Made by a program: the position numbers and the translations under genes. 64,000 nucleotides of DNA from Platerodrilus igneus (lineage: Eukaryota; Arthropoda; Insecta; Coleoptera; Lycidae). Below the pieces are notes generated by a model. That model searched no databases and had not been told where the DNA came from. It was given only the letters and a program-made list of their open reading frames with translations. Each line of letters starts with the position of its first letter. The first letter of the stretch is position 1. The DNA lies in NCBI GenBank assembly GCA_036346225.1, contig JARFIW010001469.1, positions 12,060,001 to 12,124,000 of the forward strand, in the 5' to 3' direction. This document shows positions 1-11,632 of the stretch, piece by piece.

Positions 1-347
1 GTAACATAAAAATCAAATGTCTCGTTGATCGACAAGATAGTTATATCGATAAAAATGCAAACCATTCTATAAAATTACAGGAAATTGTGACCACAGATAA
101 AATATTTACAAATATTGTTCTAGGTTTTCCAGGTTCTGTTCACGATAGTAGGGTATTGTACTATAGTTATTAATACACAATATTTTCTGTACATATTTTG
201 TTTCAGATACTTAATAATTCTGCAGTTTATGTAGATATATATATAACAGGGCGGTTATCAACGCTATTTTTATGAATATTACCATTTAATTGGCGACCGA
301 GCTTACCCTCTACAGAAATGGACTATGACACCAAATAGGTTTATTAC
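1..347 (+). pseudogene. Harbinger (PIF) DDE transposase, central part
   Basis: A cut-and-paste transposase of the HARBI1/DDE_Tnp_4 type, which would act on its own terminal repeats. The translation carries the family block GFPGSVHDSR around base 122-152, then a probable 54-nt intron (153-206, gt...ag) and ILNNSAVY. After a frameshift near 270 come the block LIGDRAYPLQKW and TPNRF. The start lies outside the window. The frame stops about base 347, where a minus-strand SGSM-like sequence begins; the missing C-terminal part resumes near 1977. The recognition is from motif order, with several in-frame breaks, so the gene is dead. Confidence 0.8.
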
Positions 348-354
348 ATAATAA

Positions 355-1965
355 ACAAAATAACTCTACTAACATTCGTTACAATAACATTTCCATTAAA
401 GCGCTTTGCAATTTCATTCTCTATATCAGATTGCCTATTGAATAGATTATCACATAATTCATTTAATACTGATTTGGTTTCATCGTTTTTCTTTTTAACA
501 TCTTCATCACTACCGTCATAAACTATAGTATTTTGCTTACTCTTTCTCGGTTTGCAGTTTTCTGAACTATGGGTAATATCTTCATTTGATCCATATTCAT
601 AATCACTTAGATCTTCAAAACTTCGTTACTCAAATCGCGCTGAAGAGGTAAAGGAGCTTGTTGTTCAGCACTTGTACTTTCACTACTTAATTTTGCTATT
701 GCAGTTGCTTGAGTTTCTTTGTCACGTTGTCGTACAATTGCTTCGACTGCTAACCATTCCGACATGGTATTTTCATATGATTGTCTTGTATGTTCAGAAA
801 TCTCTTCGCGTTCTTCTAATGTACTACCAAATTTGTAATGTCCTAAAAGATAAGGCCACACTTCTTTTCGTAAAGCATGAGTAATACCACCAAAATATGT
901 TAGTCGATAAACTTCATCAGTATCTCTCAAAATACCATTTGCAAACAGTTCAGTCCACTTTTCTTCTGTCAGTCCGTCACTTGCATCTTCATTGTGTATA
1001 ATATTCCCATGAACTAAACCACTTAGATGTGTACGTACTGTTGATAAATGTCGACAATATGCCAACCAGCCATAAAATGCTCTTGAAATTATTTGTCGTT
1101 TCATAGAATCACACACAGCTTGAATACATATATTTTGAGGTCCCTCATTAACACCATTTTGTTCAATACTAAAACTTTTTGTGGAACTTTCTGAACTTGT
1201 ACTAGAACTTCCTAATTGAACACGTGTTTTACTTGGCAAATTAATATGTCGTTCCATTAAATCATGTGGTTTTAAAATTTCTTTGTGATTTGTGCTATCA
1301 ATAATTCGGAAGACAAAATCTTTAGGTTAATTCTCATCTTCAACAAGAGCCAGAAGGGGACGTTTACGTTTGCTGTTAGGTTTGTTTGTTCCAGATTGTT
1401 GAGACCATAGGGGTGGATCTAATCGACCATGAGGTAGTAATCCTGTTTCTAGGCAACTCAAAAATGCCAACATATGGCCACCTCTAGGAAAATGTATAGG
1501 AGGCCTCTGTACACCATCTTGCCCCACTAAAATTACGGTACCGCCAGTTTCAACATCTTGGTGACAGTGTACGTAAACAATTTCGTCTAAACGTACTTGT
1601 AAGGCATATACCCAGTAAACACTTTTATCAGGTACATAGTTTTCACTAAATCCATTCATAAGTTGATTAGGAGTCTATTTAATTGTTAAGGAACTTGCAG
1701 ATTGATGCAGGCTTAAATATCCTGCCATTGGCTCAGTCTGATCACCTTTCACAGGTGAAACCATTACGTTGTTTTTACCAAAGAGTAGCGTAATACGAGA
1801 ATTTTGATGCAAACTTTCTACATAATCTTTTGCTAGATGCTGCGTACTACCACGTGATACTGAATCTTCTGAACTTGTATTGAGAGATCTTCTAAAATTT
1901 GGAATAGGGCGCCGAACTGACGGAGGTGTTGAGTGGCTGCTAGATATGCGATGCCTACTCACATT
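355..1965 (-). pseudogene. Processed pseudogene of an SGSM1/2-type RabGAP
   Basis: SGSM1/2 proteins are Rab-binding TBC-domain GTPase activators in vesicle traffic. Reading on the minus strand, about 530 codons run without introns through family blocks: KDYVESLHQNSR, TPNQLMNG, HFPRGGHMLAFLSCLETG, RAFYGWLAYCRHLSTVRTHL and WPYLLGHYKFG. The TBC catalytic part is absent. The frame is broken by TAG at 1672-1674 (where the family has Trp, so TGG to TAG), TAA near 1327 and a one-base deletion near 618. After that shift an acidic stretch (DLSDYEYGSNED) stays open to about 355. Lack of introns plus decay points to a retrotransposed mRNA copy. Harbinger transposase coding flanks it on both sides. No clear poly(A) or target duplication was seen. 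Ends are approximate. Confidence 0.85.
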
Positions 1966-1969
1966 CATT

Positions 1970-2302
1970 ATTTCTATGGATAATGGGAATTTAACAGCAT
2001 TACAACGATACCATAACTTAGTACATAGTAAAACTCTGATCGTGGTAGAACATACCTTCGGAATCATGAAAAATATGTAAGGGAATATTAAAATACATAA
2101 ATGTTAACAGTATTGAAAAAACCATTCCCCTTATCACTGCCTGCTCTGTCTGGTATAATTTTTGCTACATTAATACCGATTATTGGGACACATAAATTGT
2201 TACATGACGACAACATTGATGAAATATATTATAATGGCAGATTAGAAGTAATTCAGGGAGAAATAAAAAGAAACAGAATTGCATTAGCATTAAATAATTA
2301 GG
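1970..2302 (+). pseudogene. Harbinger transposase, C-terminal part
   Basis: This continues the transposase interrupted at 347. It shows NGNLTALQRYHN and SKTLIVVEHTFGIMK, the usual last DDE region with its Glu in the VVE-x-x-FG block. A frameshifted stretch ITACSVWYNFC matches the family's ACVLHN block, and the end KRNRIALALNN is also typical. At least two frameshifts and a stop separate these blocks. Confidence 0.78.
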
Positions 2303-2586
2303 TATCGTTGTACTCGAAAATTAATTTGATAGTATTTCATAATTTTATTAAAGAATAAATGTAATCGTAACAAAAATCATTCGTTAAGTATTTATACTGA
2401 AAGATCTAATCTAATCACTATTGGGTGGTTGCTTATCCTTGATTTCGGTTTCATAATTCTTTTGCTGTTTATTCTTTCCCAAATTTGTTATAAGAGCCAT
2501 TATTTGTTCATGTCGCCGAGTACATTCCTCTCTCATCAAGTCTACCATAACATTAAATTCCTTACTTCGTGTTTGTGAATCTGTTT

Positions 2587-3190
2587 CTATAAAAGCAGTA
2601 GGTCCTGTAAAGGATTTTCTTTTGTTGACTTTCCTTGAACAGTTCTTTTGACATTACGAAATCGACCTACACGTTTCTGTGCCTGTGTTACAGAACTTCC
2701 ATTACTCTCAGAAGTACTTGGTTCAGAAAAATCCTCTGGAGTTAAGTTTGATGAAGATAGCTTCATTATCACCTTTTCTGTAGCTGAATCATGGACTGAC
2801 TTTGTCTTTGTCACCCAAAATGTCGTCTAATTCTATAAAATATTTTGGGGGTTTAATATTACCATCTGCAGTTTGTTTACGTAAGTCACAATATTTCTTA
2901 TGCGTGGATTGCTGATTTACAAATTTTTGTCGCATTTTTTCTCTACCTTCTGTTCCATTTCCCACAAAGTAACCATTTACACTTAAACTATTAGCTATTT
3001 TCTGCCAAAGTTCATTTTTAGATGTATTTTATCTTTAAACTCGTAATGATATTACTGGCATAATCCTTATAATGCTACTGTAGCCTTATTGTCTGCATCA
3101 GTGGGGTTTTTAGAAGATTTCCATAAAGTTACCTCTTTATTACTCGATTTTATATCCCTTTATGGCAATTAGTACTGCTCAGCATAATTC
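2587..3190 (-). pseudogene. Harbinger Myb/SANT-like accessory protein, exon 2 region
   Basis: Harbinger elements encode a second, Myb-like DNA-binding protein that helps the transposase bind DNA and enter the nucleus. In minus-strand reading, around 3130-2815, the order is DNKATVALL, EFKDK, ELWQKIANSL, GYFVGNG, KYFIELDDILGD, which is the Myb/SANT-like pattern. A frameshift near 2815 leads into a Ser-rich tail (TPEDFSEPSTSESNGSS) ending at 2587. Two stops and a frameshift also lie between 3090 and 3030. The gene converges on the transposase, as expected for one element. The N-terminal exon is at 5977-6043. Confidence 0.68.
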
Positions 3191-3211
3191 GGGTCTAAAA
3201 CGTATAAATAC

Positions 3212-3219
3212 CATGAGAG
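3212..3219. repeat. Target-site duplication, left flank of hAT
   Basis: CATGAGAG is repeated exactly at 5934-5941 on the other side of the element. Confidence 0.85.
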
Positions 3220-4737
3220 TAAGGTCACCAGATGTCCCGCTTTTGGCGGGACAGTCCCGATTTTGCACAATTTGTCCCGCGTCCCGCGACGTTTTTCAAA
3301 AGTCCCGACTTTTAGAATTAAGTTAAATTTTATATTTATTAAAGCAATTTTTCTTTCCTTTTACTTTTTTTTACCTTTTTTTTTGGCCTCCACTCGCTGG
3401 ATAAAGTGAAGCTTTAATTATTCGCGGCTAAGTCTGGGAATTACCCCAAGGGTGAGCAATGAGAAAGGGTGTGGAGAAGGTCTAAACTCTACAATAAACT
3501 AACAAAAAGAAAATGGGTTGAGCGCCACTGTATCTGCATGAACGATAACACTAAAGATTCATTACTCCTATGAGAAGATACAGAAACTCACGGGATGTAA
3601 ACACAATAAAAAACTTACAACTTGCTGAACTAATGTATCTGGAAACCTCTGGAACATACTTACGACCTCTTCGATCTTGATGATCCTGGAAAAAAGATAC
3701 ACAACAAACTTTCTATTAAAAAGACACAGTTGGTACTTTCTAATAAAAAGGCAGACTAATAATTACAGGTGGATAATATTAAGATTACCACACCAAAGAT
3801 ATTTAAATCAAAAATGAATACCTAGAACGAATGAGTTGTAGCATACCTGTGCTTTTTAAATTACTTCAGCATTCGTATACTTTCATTATTCAAAGATTTA
3901 TTTTCTTTAAAAAAACTTTTAGTAAAAATTAATTATGCATGGAATAAAAAACTTGAGTCCAAAAATGAAATTTAATATAGTTTCTCTTTCTTGATTTTTT
4001 TTAAATATGTTTACAAAAATGAACTAATAAAATTGGTTTCTCTATACATCTGCCTTGACATAACAAGACCTTAAGTTAATAATATTTTATAACAAGTTTT
4101 GACACCAAATACCCAGATCTGATTGTTGGCTCACATATGTTTCTCATAAATTATTTCTTAAAAAAAATTTGAATCACGTGCAGTTAACTTTGACAAACAA
4201 CTTTTCAATTAATTCAGGTATTATGAGCTTATAAAAATTTAACATCTGCAAGTAATTTTCTAGAAAACAGGAAATGGACTTTGAAGTCTCATCTTTTTAA
4301 CAAGTGAATTTCTGCAAATCTTACAAAATTATTACAATAGCATATCGTGACAATATTCTCTTACGCTGTTCTTTATGCACAAAATTTAATTTGACCAAAC
4401 AATCCCTGAATACTATTTATGTGAGCATACTCGAGGTCTCACAAACATAACAAAAAAAGGTTTGATACCTGTATATGATGAGGTCGTCATCCCTAGTTAT
4501 CAAACTGCGACGCACGTCCTCTGAAATCTGCTTATCAAATAGTTGTAACAGAATATTAAACAACAGCTGTAGTTGCCTTGATAAACGAGTAGTGTTCCAA
4601 TCTCCTTATTCGAATATATCACCGTCCTATTATATCATTATGTTATTACATCATTTTAATATATTGTTCCATCATGCGCTAAAGGAATAAAAATATTTTA
4701 CAAATTATTTGGTTAATGCGATCTTACCGTTAACAAG

Positions 4738-5070
4738 TTCCGACACAAACCAATTCAAGGAGCGGCGTGATCCAGTGCCTTGCCGGTGTCACAGGAGTGA
4801 GAAGCTTCGCTGTGTCCCAAGGCGACCAGCCCCCTGTCTTTACCATAGCACGCCTATCCGGAGGCCCCACTTATGCAAGGCCTGAAAACCCATGCGTTAA
4901 GTACAATGCAAACTCGACTACATTTTCAAAAGCAATGGCCGACCTCGTTGTTCGTTCCGTTCCAGTACGGGACCTTATCTGCGTGGCGCATCACCCCGTG
5001 ACCGTATTCACGCACGCGCTATTCTAATTCTAACGAATGAAGGGGAATAATCCGCCTGCAAGTTAGGCAA
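4738..5070. other. GC- and CpG-rich island inside the hAT element
   Basis: A stretch of about 330 bases is far richer in G, C and CpG than the surrounding DNA. It has an 86-codon plus-strand frame (4767-5027) of unknown identity and no recognisable domain. It may be a promoter-like part of the element or captured DNA. I assign no function. Confidence 0.4.
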
Positions 5071-5305
5071 CACAAACGACTTGACCCCATATAAATACGT
5101 TTCTTGAATGTATATTATTATTAAATATCTCTGTGCAAAGCATTTAAGTTATTTAAGTGAACATGATTTCCTGTTTCATTATAGAATTGTTTCTTTTAGA
5201 TATAATAGTATCAAATACGAAAATTAAATACCACAGAATAAAATTATACTGATGCGATTCTTGCAAAAATGGTGCTATAGAATATTCGTTACATTATGAA
5301 AATCA

Positions 5306-5352
5306 TTGTTTTGCGTTCTAAGAATTCTTCAATTTGTTTTGCGTTCTAAGAA
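5306..5352. repeat. Short tandem duplication
   Basis: The words TTGTTTTGCGTTCTAAGAAT occur twice in a row with a period of about 25 bases, inside the hAT element. Confidence 0.6.
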
Positions 5353-5976
5353 TCCTATGGGCTACGATGACTAACATATTGCTTTTGCTACCCAGTTACA
5401 TTGTGTTTGTCTCTCAGATGATACACTTCGTGTTCGTACTGCGTACTAGCAAGCTAATTAAACAAATAAATATTACAAATCTGCTACTTACCATAGAAAA
5501 TTAAGGTAAGTAATTTATTTATATCTTTCATAAATACATACATTTTCTTAAACTTAGCTTAAAATACTCGTAGTCTTCATATTTTATATTGAAGACAAAA
5601 AGTAAATCACCGATCTTAATCTTAAAAGAAATTTTAGAAAGAAATGTACAAATAAAATTTTGCAAATATTTTAAGTCAATCAAAGTAATTTCGTTATAAA
5701 CAACAATAAAATATGTTCATGTAAATTATGTTTAGTGCAAATTAATTCGGCGAATAAAAAATATGTCAAGGAATAAAATATTATACATTTTTTTATATTT
5801 GCAAATTGTACTTATGTTAAAAATAAAAAAAATACTATGATATTATTTTTATTCTGTATGAAAATTTTTGTTGATACCCCTCCCCTCCTTCAGAGTTGTC
5901 CCGCTTTGCCCATCTAAAAATCTGGTCACCTTACATGAGAGGCATTTCTCAATAAATATTATAATACATTACCTAC

Positions 5977-6043
5977 CTTTCAAGCTGGTGGCTATTTCTT
6001 CATCTACAGTTACAGAAAAATTTCCAAGTTGCACTTGATACAT
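5977..6043 (-). pseudogene. Harbinger Myb-like protein, first exon
   Basis: From an ATG at 6043 the minus strand reads MYQVQLGNFSV then TVDEEIATSLK, ending in a good splice donor (AAAG then gtaggt). This looks like the N-terminus typical of Harbinger Myb-like proteins. The next exon is the Myb region at about 3190-2815, and the hAT element lies between them. Confidence 0.5.
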
Positions 6044-6048
6044 TTTTA

Positions 6049-6975
6049 AATAAGGATGTAAGTTTTGGGTCAATCTTGTATCTTATAAAAATATTAACCT
6101 AACTGCAATGACAATTGGTTGACATTTCCCCTTCTCTTAAAATATATTTTGAATCTTCCCCACTGAACGGTTTGAAAACATGAATATTTGTTCAAAAATT
6201 CGGCATATGACGTCACCGTTAGGTCACAAAAAAAATAGTTTTGAAAGGAACCAACCTGGTTTGAAATAGTGTATCGCTTAGTTGAAGGCTATAATTGGTA
6301 TTAGTCTCTGCCTCAAACAGTTCTAATGCAGTTCTAATGTAAAACTCATCACGCCTTCTTATATAACGATTAAAGGGTGAAAATATATATTTTCTAAACA
6401 ACGTTACTAGATAAATATTTTATATAAAATCTCTCTGAATTTGTTTACCTTCTTAAAATAGATATTTGTAGGTTAAGTAATGTTTATATAGTTAGCTGAC
6501 AGATCATTAAGCACAAAATAAAAGGTTGGTGCACCAAGGGTAAGGGGGGTAGTAATTTGGATCGGATCAGTTCATTCAGCTTTGGTGGTATGAAACAACA
6601 AATGCATGATCTAGGTGATCCTGGATTACACCCGATCGGTCCAATGGAAAGCCCCTATAGGCTTCACTTTTAGTATGCATTTAAATTTTAAGCTGCTCCT
6701 ATGCGCAGCTGAATGTTCGTGAGATTTAAAAAGACCTATACAGACTTATTCAATCTGTAACACAAAATTATGCAAAATAAGAAATTTCGAAATTGATTTT
6801 AAAGCATACTGTTAGTAGAAATGTAGGTTAATTTTGTACGTCAACCTTATTTATAAAATAATTTAAGTGTTTCATAACAGTAACAATTAGTGCAAGTCAT
6901 ATCATTGTATGTGGCTGATTTTATTTTATTATTTCTAAGTATTGACTACTGGAATTCAATAAAATAACTTGCGAA
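6049..6975. other. No gene recognised; Harbinger end and possible LINE 5' leader
   Basis: Apart from a 60-codon minus frame at 6219-6401 with no recognised domain, I see no coding signal. The part after about 6520 is less AT-rich and leads without a break to LINE ORF1, so it may be the LINE's 5' untranslated leader. The right end of the Harbinger element was not located. Confidence 0.4.
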
Positions 6976-7028
6976 AATCCTAAAAAGAATTTCTTACAAG
7001 GACTGAAATTGACACAGCAGATGCTACA

Positions 7029-7811
7029 ATGGGAGATCCTGTAAAATCAAAATGTGGTTACTGCAAAAGTAAATGTACTGGTGGATTTCAATGCATTAAC
7101 TGTGATAGAAAATTTCATAACAGCTGTGCTAGACGAGTGGGCAACTTAAAAAAAATTGATGAGGTTAGTGTGATATGCTGCGGAGGTTTACAGGAAAATA
7201 GTAATTGTCTGCAGTCATCAAAAAATCAAATTGTGTTACCAATTCCTGAAAATCCATCTTTAAATGATTTAATAGTTGTGATCAAGGAGATGCAAATTTC
7301 GATAGACTTTATATTTAAACAATTTGAGCAGCAACGTCAAGACAATAATTGCATAAAACTACTCACTAAAGAATTGGCTGCTGTAAAAGAAGAAAATTTT
7401 AAGTTGAAGCAATTAAATGATGCTATTGAAATGAAGCTGGATGATATTGAGTGGAAAAATCGATCTTACAATGTTGAGATACATGGTATTGCTGGTCTAA
7501 CTAATGAAAACACTAACCTCATAGTACAAAAGGCGGTTAAAACTATTGGTTGTAATATTGAACTTACCGATATAGACATTTCACATTGGTTACCTTCTAG
7601 ATCAAATGGGTCATCGGCTATTATTGTGAGATTTCTTAGAAGATCTACTAAGGAGATATTTTTGGCTAGAAGAAAAGGGAAAAGTGTTTATGTAAATGAA
7701 ATTGGAAGTGGAATTGCAGAAAAAACTCAGGTTTTTATTAACGAAAATTTAACGGCAAAGAATCGCAACTTGTTTGTATTAGCCCGAAAGAAAAAAAATA
7801 AGCTACGTTGA
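7029..7811 (+). CDS. LINE ORF1: zinc-finger, coiled-coil nucleic-acid-binding protein
   Basis: This 260-residue protein should bind the element's RNA and form the particle used in retrotransposition. Residues 8-50 hold a PHD/zinc-finger-like set of Cys and His (CGYCKSKC, CINCDRKFHNSC, then CC). About 75-145 is a charged coiled coil (KELAAVKEENFKLKQL). The segment from RNRSYNVEIHGI to about 235 is the RRM-like fold common to CR1/Jockey ORF1 proteins. The end is Lys-rich. The frame is fully open, unlike ORF2, starting at the first ATG after the leader. It may be a fossil that has escaped a stop. Confidence 0.75.
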   Translation: MGDPVKSKCGYCKSKCTGGFQCINCDRKFHNSCARRVGNLKKIDEVSVICCGGLQENSNCLQSSKNQIVLPIPENPSLNDLIVVIKEMQISIDFIFKQFEQQRQDNNCIKLLTKELAAVKEENFKLKQLNDAIEMKLDDIEWKNRSYNVEIHGIAGLTNENTNLIVQKAVKTIGCNIELTDIDISHWLPSRSNGSSAIIVRFLRRSTKEIFLARRKGKSVYVNEIGSGIAEKTQVFINENLTAKNRNLFVLARKKKNKLR

Positions 7812-7949
7812 AAATTCTTGTGGACACGTGATGGCTTTGTATATGCCAAAAGATATGAGCAATCAAGTGTGTTCAAAATAATAAATAAGCAAATGTTACC
7901 ATAATATTCTATCATAAGCTAGGAATTTGAAAATTAATTTTTTTCCTTT

Positions 7950-10601
7950 TTTCTTTATATATAAACACTAATAGTATTCGTAATAAATTTTGTGACATTG
8001 AAGCTATTTGTAATTTAAAAAATAATATTCATATAATAGCAGTAACTGAAACTTGGTTCTATGCTAGTGAAACACAATACTACAATATACCAGGGTATCA
8101 TTCTAGTTTTGCATGCAGAGACTCTAGAGGTGGGGTGCCGCTCTGTACATTAAAGAAGGAATTCAATTCAACATAATTGACTCCTCGTCTTTGTATAATT
8201 GTGAAGTATTACACATTAACATAGTTCAAACACACATTCACATAATAGTGATTTACAAACCACCTTCTAGTGGGTTTCAAATTTTTTTAGAACTCTTTAA
8301 TGCATTGTTATCCAAACAAAAACAAATATGTATAGTGATCGGTGACATGAACATTGATATTTTAGAGAAGGATGTAGAATCTGGATAATATCTCAAATGT
8401 GGTTCAGATGAATGCCTTTAAGATAATTAATGACTTAAACTGTCCCACTAGAGTGGACCATAAAATTATGTATGTTGTAATTAATTATCCCGTAAAAACT
8501 AGGAATAAAACTATTATTATAAAATCTAAAATTGAGTATGAAATTTGAAAGGAACGTCTCCGATTTGAGCTAATTACTAATGATAAACAGATAAGTACTT
8601 TCACAGATTTAACTCATTTAATAGATACAACGAAGGCCAGTTGCATAAAATTCAAACAAATAAAAATAGGACAAGGCAATACTTGGATCTCTTCCTTATA
8701 CATTCAAAAAATGAAAGAACGGAATAAGGCTTATAGAAGGATGAAATCGCTATTCTCTGAGGAGGCAGTAGCTAAGTTTAAACAACTAAAAAATGAGTTA
8801 AATATTTTAGGGCGTAAATTAAGGAAACAATGGGCAGAACAAGAGTTTCGGAAAACAAACAACAATCCTCGTAAAAACTGGCAGATTAACAAAATCATAA
8901 ATAATTGCAACTTCCCTAAACCTAGCATAAATATTGAATATATAAACACAGGAGACAGGATTATAAAATCTGCTCAAGACATTGCAAATGAATTCAATTC
9001 TTACTTTAATAGGATTGGGTCTGATATTGTCTCAAAAAACAACACAACCACCAATATAGAATTTAGGGAACAGTTATGGGGTAAATCAATTTTCTTATAT
9101 CCAGTAACAGCAGTGGAAGTTCTAGATATTATAAAACATTTAAAAAATAATGCTGCTCCAGGTGTAGATAATATTTTGAAACAAGATTTGTTTAGAATCT
9201 GTAGTAATGCATTATTAATAAACCTTGCTAAGTTAATTAACATCTCCTTTTGCAATGATCTTTCCAGAGGCACTAAAGATTGCTAAAATAATACTTGTAT
9301 ACAAAGCGAGTAGTCGGCATGAGATGGGTAACTATAGACCAATTTCACTATTAAGTATATTTTCAAAAATCATAGTCAGCAATAAAAGAAAGGTTTATGA
9401 AATTCATTGCTACTTCTTATAATTTTGACAACTCTCAGTATGGTTTTTTGCCTGGGAGTAGTACGCTTGGGGCAACTACTGACTTAATTGAACTAATAAT
9501 AAAAGAACTAAATAAAAATAAATACACAATTCTGGTATTTATTGACTTACAAAAGGCTTTTGATAATGTAAACATTCCTATCTTAATGGAAAAATTGTAT
9601 AAAATGGGAATAAGAGGTGTTGCATTTGATTTAATAAAGGCATATCTAATAAATAGGCATCACTTTACAGTATACGAAGGACACAAAAGTATAACTTCTA
9701 ACATTAGTATAGGTGTGCCGCAGGGTCTATTCTCGGCCCATTACTGTATCCGATTTACGTACACAGTTTACAATTTGTGGAGCTAAGGGGCAAATATTTC
9801 ATGTATGCAGATGACACTGCGATCCTCTATTCGGGGTATGATTTGTCTCAGCTGCAAAATCTAATAAATGAAGATTTAAAAATATACTCTAGCTGGCTAG
9901 TCCATAATAAACTTTGTATTAACTTAAATAAAACTGTGTATATGCTGATAAAACAAAAGAATAAACAAGAACGTTATATTTCAGTTTCGTTAAATAATGT
10001 ACATATTCAAAGAGTAGAATCTTACAAGTATCTTGGCCTAATTATAGACAGCCGGTTAACTTGGAAGTTTCATGTTAAGACAATAATTAAAAAGATCACT
10101 TCTATGACGGGAGCAATAAAAAGATGTCAGTTTGTTTTTAATATTGCAACCAAGAGATTAATTTATAATAGTTTTATAGTACCATTCTCCAGATATCTAA
10201 TAACATGCTGGGGAAACTGTTCAAAATATATAATTAAGCCACTGGAACGAATGCACAATAAAGTCATCAAAGTGTTATTTGGGATTGAATATTACACTCC
10301 TACCGAACTTGTCTATGCAATTTGTTATTTGAATCCTGTTTTTAAATTGCGTATGTTAGAACAAATAAAACTAATACACAATATCTCAAACAAACGCTTA
10401 AAATCTAATTGTGCCTTAATAACAGGAGACAAAATACATAACTACAGTACTAGAATATCAAATAGATTTAGAACAAACCTATTAAAGACTACAAAAAGTC
10501 AAACATCACCCATTTATTGCAGTGTGTTGGTATACAATGAGACGCCTGCATTTTTGCAATTGTTTAAAAAGCGCTATATCTCTGATTATAAAGATCCGTG
10601 A
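7950..10601 (+). pseudogene. LINE ORF2: endonuclease and reverse transcriptase, broken
   Basis: The endonuclease comes first: NLKNNIHIIAVTETWF near 8010, then after a one-base loss near 8132 ALYIKEGIQFN and VIGDMNIDIL near 8335. After another shift near 8384, with a TGA near 8546, the reverse transcriptase runs through NYRPISLLS (near 9330), FIDLQKAFDNV (near 9540), GVPQG (near 9715) and YADDTAILY (near 9805). The C-terminal maturase-like region ends at 10601. Both YADD aspartates are kept. Frameshifts near 8132, 8384, 9265 and 9730 make it non-functional. Confidence 0.85.
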
Positions 10602-11146
10602 TGTGATACACTTTACAAGTGTTAAATGTTATATGTTAAAATCGAGTATGCATCAGGAATCAATTACTAAAATAACATTTATCTTACAATTTAAATTTAA
10701 ATATTCCGTACACATTACTGGTTTGGAATTATATTTGATAAGCTTTAAATGTCATGTAGAGGTATATAAACATAATCGATTACTTAAAAATAAGAAATTG
10801 TTCTCATGTACTTATTTTAGCAGTGTACCACAGTCTGAATGATTGTGCCTTCATCACTAGTCTTTTTTTTTTGTATTTATTAGGCCCATTTACTAGTGTT
10901 TCTCATTGCTTTGGGGACATAAATAAAGCAACTTTTTTTTAATTGAATACATTTCACAATTAAACTTTGATATTTATTACAATTTTTTTGCTATGTAAAA
11001 AAATTGCTTTTCGAAACAACTTAGAAGTATTAATGCAATAAAAAAAAAATAACCCTTACAAAGAATATTTACAAATTTAGATAGATTTTCGAATTATTGG
11101 TAAGTCCTTGGTCTCATATGGAAAACAACATGCGATTTGTTATTTT

Positions 11147-11408
11147 CTAGTTTGGTTCAATTACAAGGCTAAATTCAACATTTTGTACCCACAATCGTGT
11201 AGAAAACATTTCAGCTGTTTTGAAACCTGGTTTGTAGTCATAAATAGCGATTTCATCTTTCAAAAGTCGGTGTAAATATCTTATTGTTCATAAAATACCT
11301 CAAGGTTTTCAATTTGTTTCATACGTGGTGCGTGGGCTTTAAACATTTGTTCTGATATTTCCCCGGCAGAAATGTCTTTGCAAGTAATTTTCTGAATCCG
11401 CTCACTTT
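11147..11408 (-). pseudogene. Unidentified decayed coding remnant
   Basis: On the minus strand two frames join head to tail: ERIQKITCKDISAGEISEQM with KAHAPRMKQIENLEVFYEQ, then after a shift RYLHRLLKDEIAIYDYKPGF and STRLWVQNVEFSLVIEPN before a stop at 11147. Residue composition looks protein-like, but I do not recognise the family. It could be a retrocopy or a transposon fragment. Confidence 0.35.
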
Positions 11409-11484
11409 CATATCATTTTCGAGTCAAGCAGGTTGTAAAGTCGTCGATGGTGAGTGCCTTCATCTATTTTTATTTCAGCACAAA

Positions 11485-11632
11485 ACCCTGTAAAGCCAAC
11501 AAACTTCGTATGGTCCAAAAAATCCTGTAGGGTCAACAAAAATCCATATATCCTACAAAAATTTGTACTATTATCAATAAATCCTTGAAGAGCCAACAAA
11601 TCAGTAAAGCCAACAAAATGCTGTAGAACCAA
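11485..11632. repeat. Degenerate minisatellite
   Basis: Variants of a unit of about 18-20 bases (CTGTAGAGCCAACAAA and relatives) recur with irregular spacing. The SINE at 11633 inserted into one unit and duplicated part of it. Confidence 0.6.
11622..11632. repeat. SINE copy 1 target-site duplication
   Basis: TGTAGAACCAA here is repeated at 11933-11943. Confidence 0.85.

Larger units (their letters stand above)
3220..5933. mobile_element. Non-autonomous hAT-type DNA transposon, 2714 bp
   Basis: The ends are inverted repeats: TAAGGTCACCAGA at 3220-3232 and TCTGGTCACCTTA at 5921-5933, with one mismatch. Direct 8-bp duplications CATGAGAG flank it (3212-3219 and 5934-5941). An 8-bp duplication is the hAT signature. 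Subterminal GTCCCGC-rich stretches occur at both ends. No transposase reading frame was found inside, so it must depend on a related active element. It sits in the presumed intron of the Harbinger Myb gene and is therefore younger than it. Confidence 0.85.
6980..10945 (+). mobile_element. CR1/Jockey-type LINE, nearly full length
   Basis: The order is zinc-finger ORF1, apurinic-type endonuclease, reverse transcriptase, then a short 3' UTR ending in T- and A-rich runs with AATAAA near 10922. ORF1 is open; ORF2 has several frameshifts. The 5' limit is uncertain (it could begin near 6520) and no target duplication was identified. Confidence 0.8.

Noticed and set aside
672..884. Plus-strand frame over the SGSM pseudogene
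   Set aside because: Leucine-rich antisense shadow of the RabGAP coding sequence.
4767..5027. 86-codon frame as a real gene
   Set aside because: It is in a GC-rich patch where stops are scarce, with no domain, no splice context and a position inside a non-autonomous hAT.
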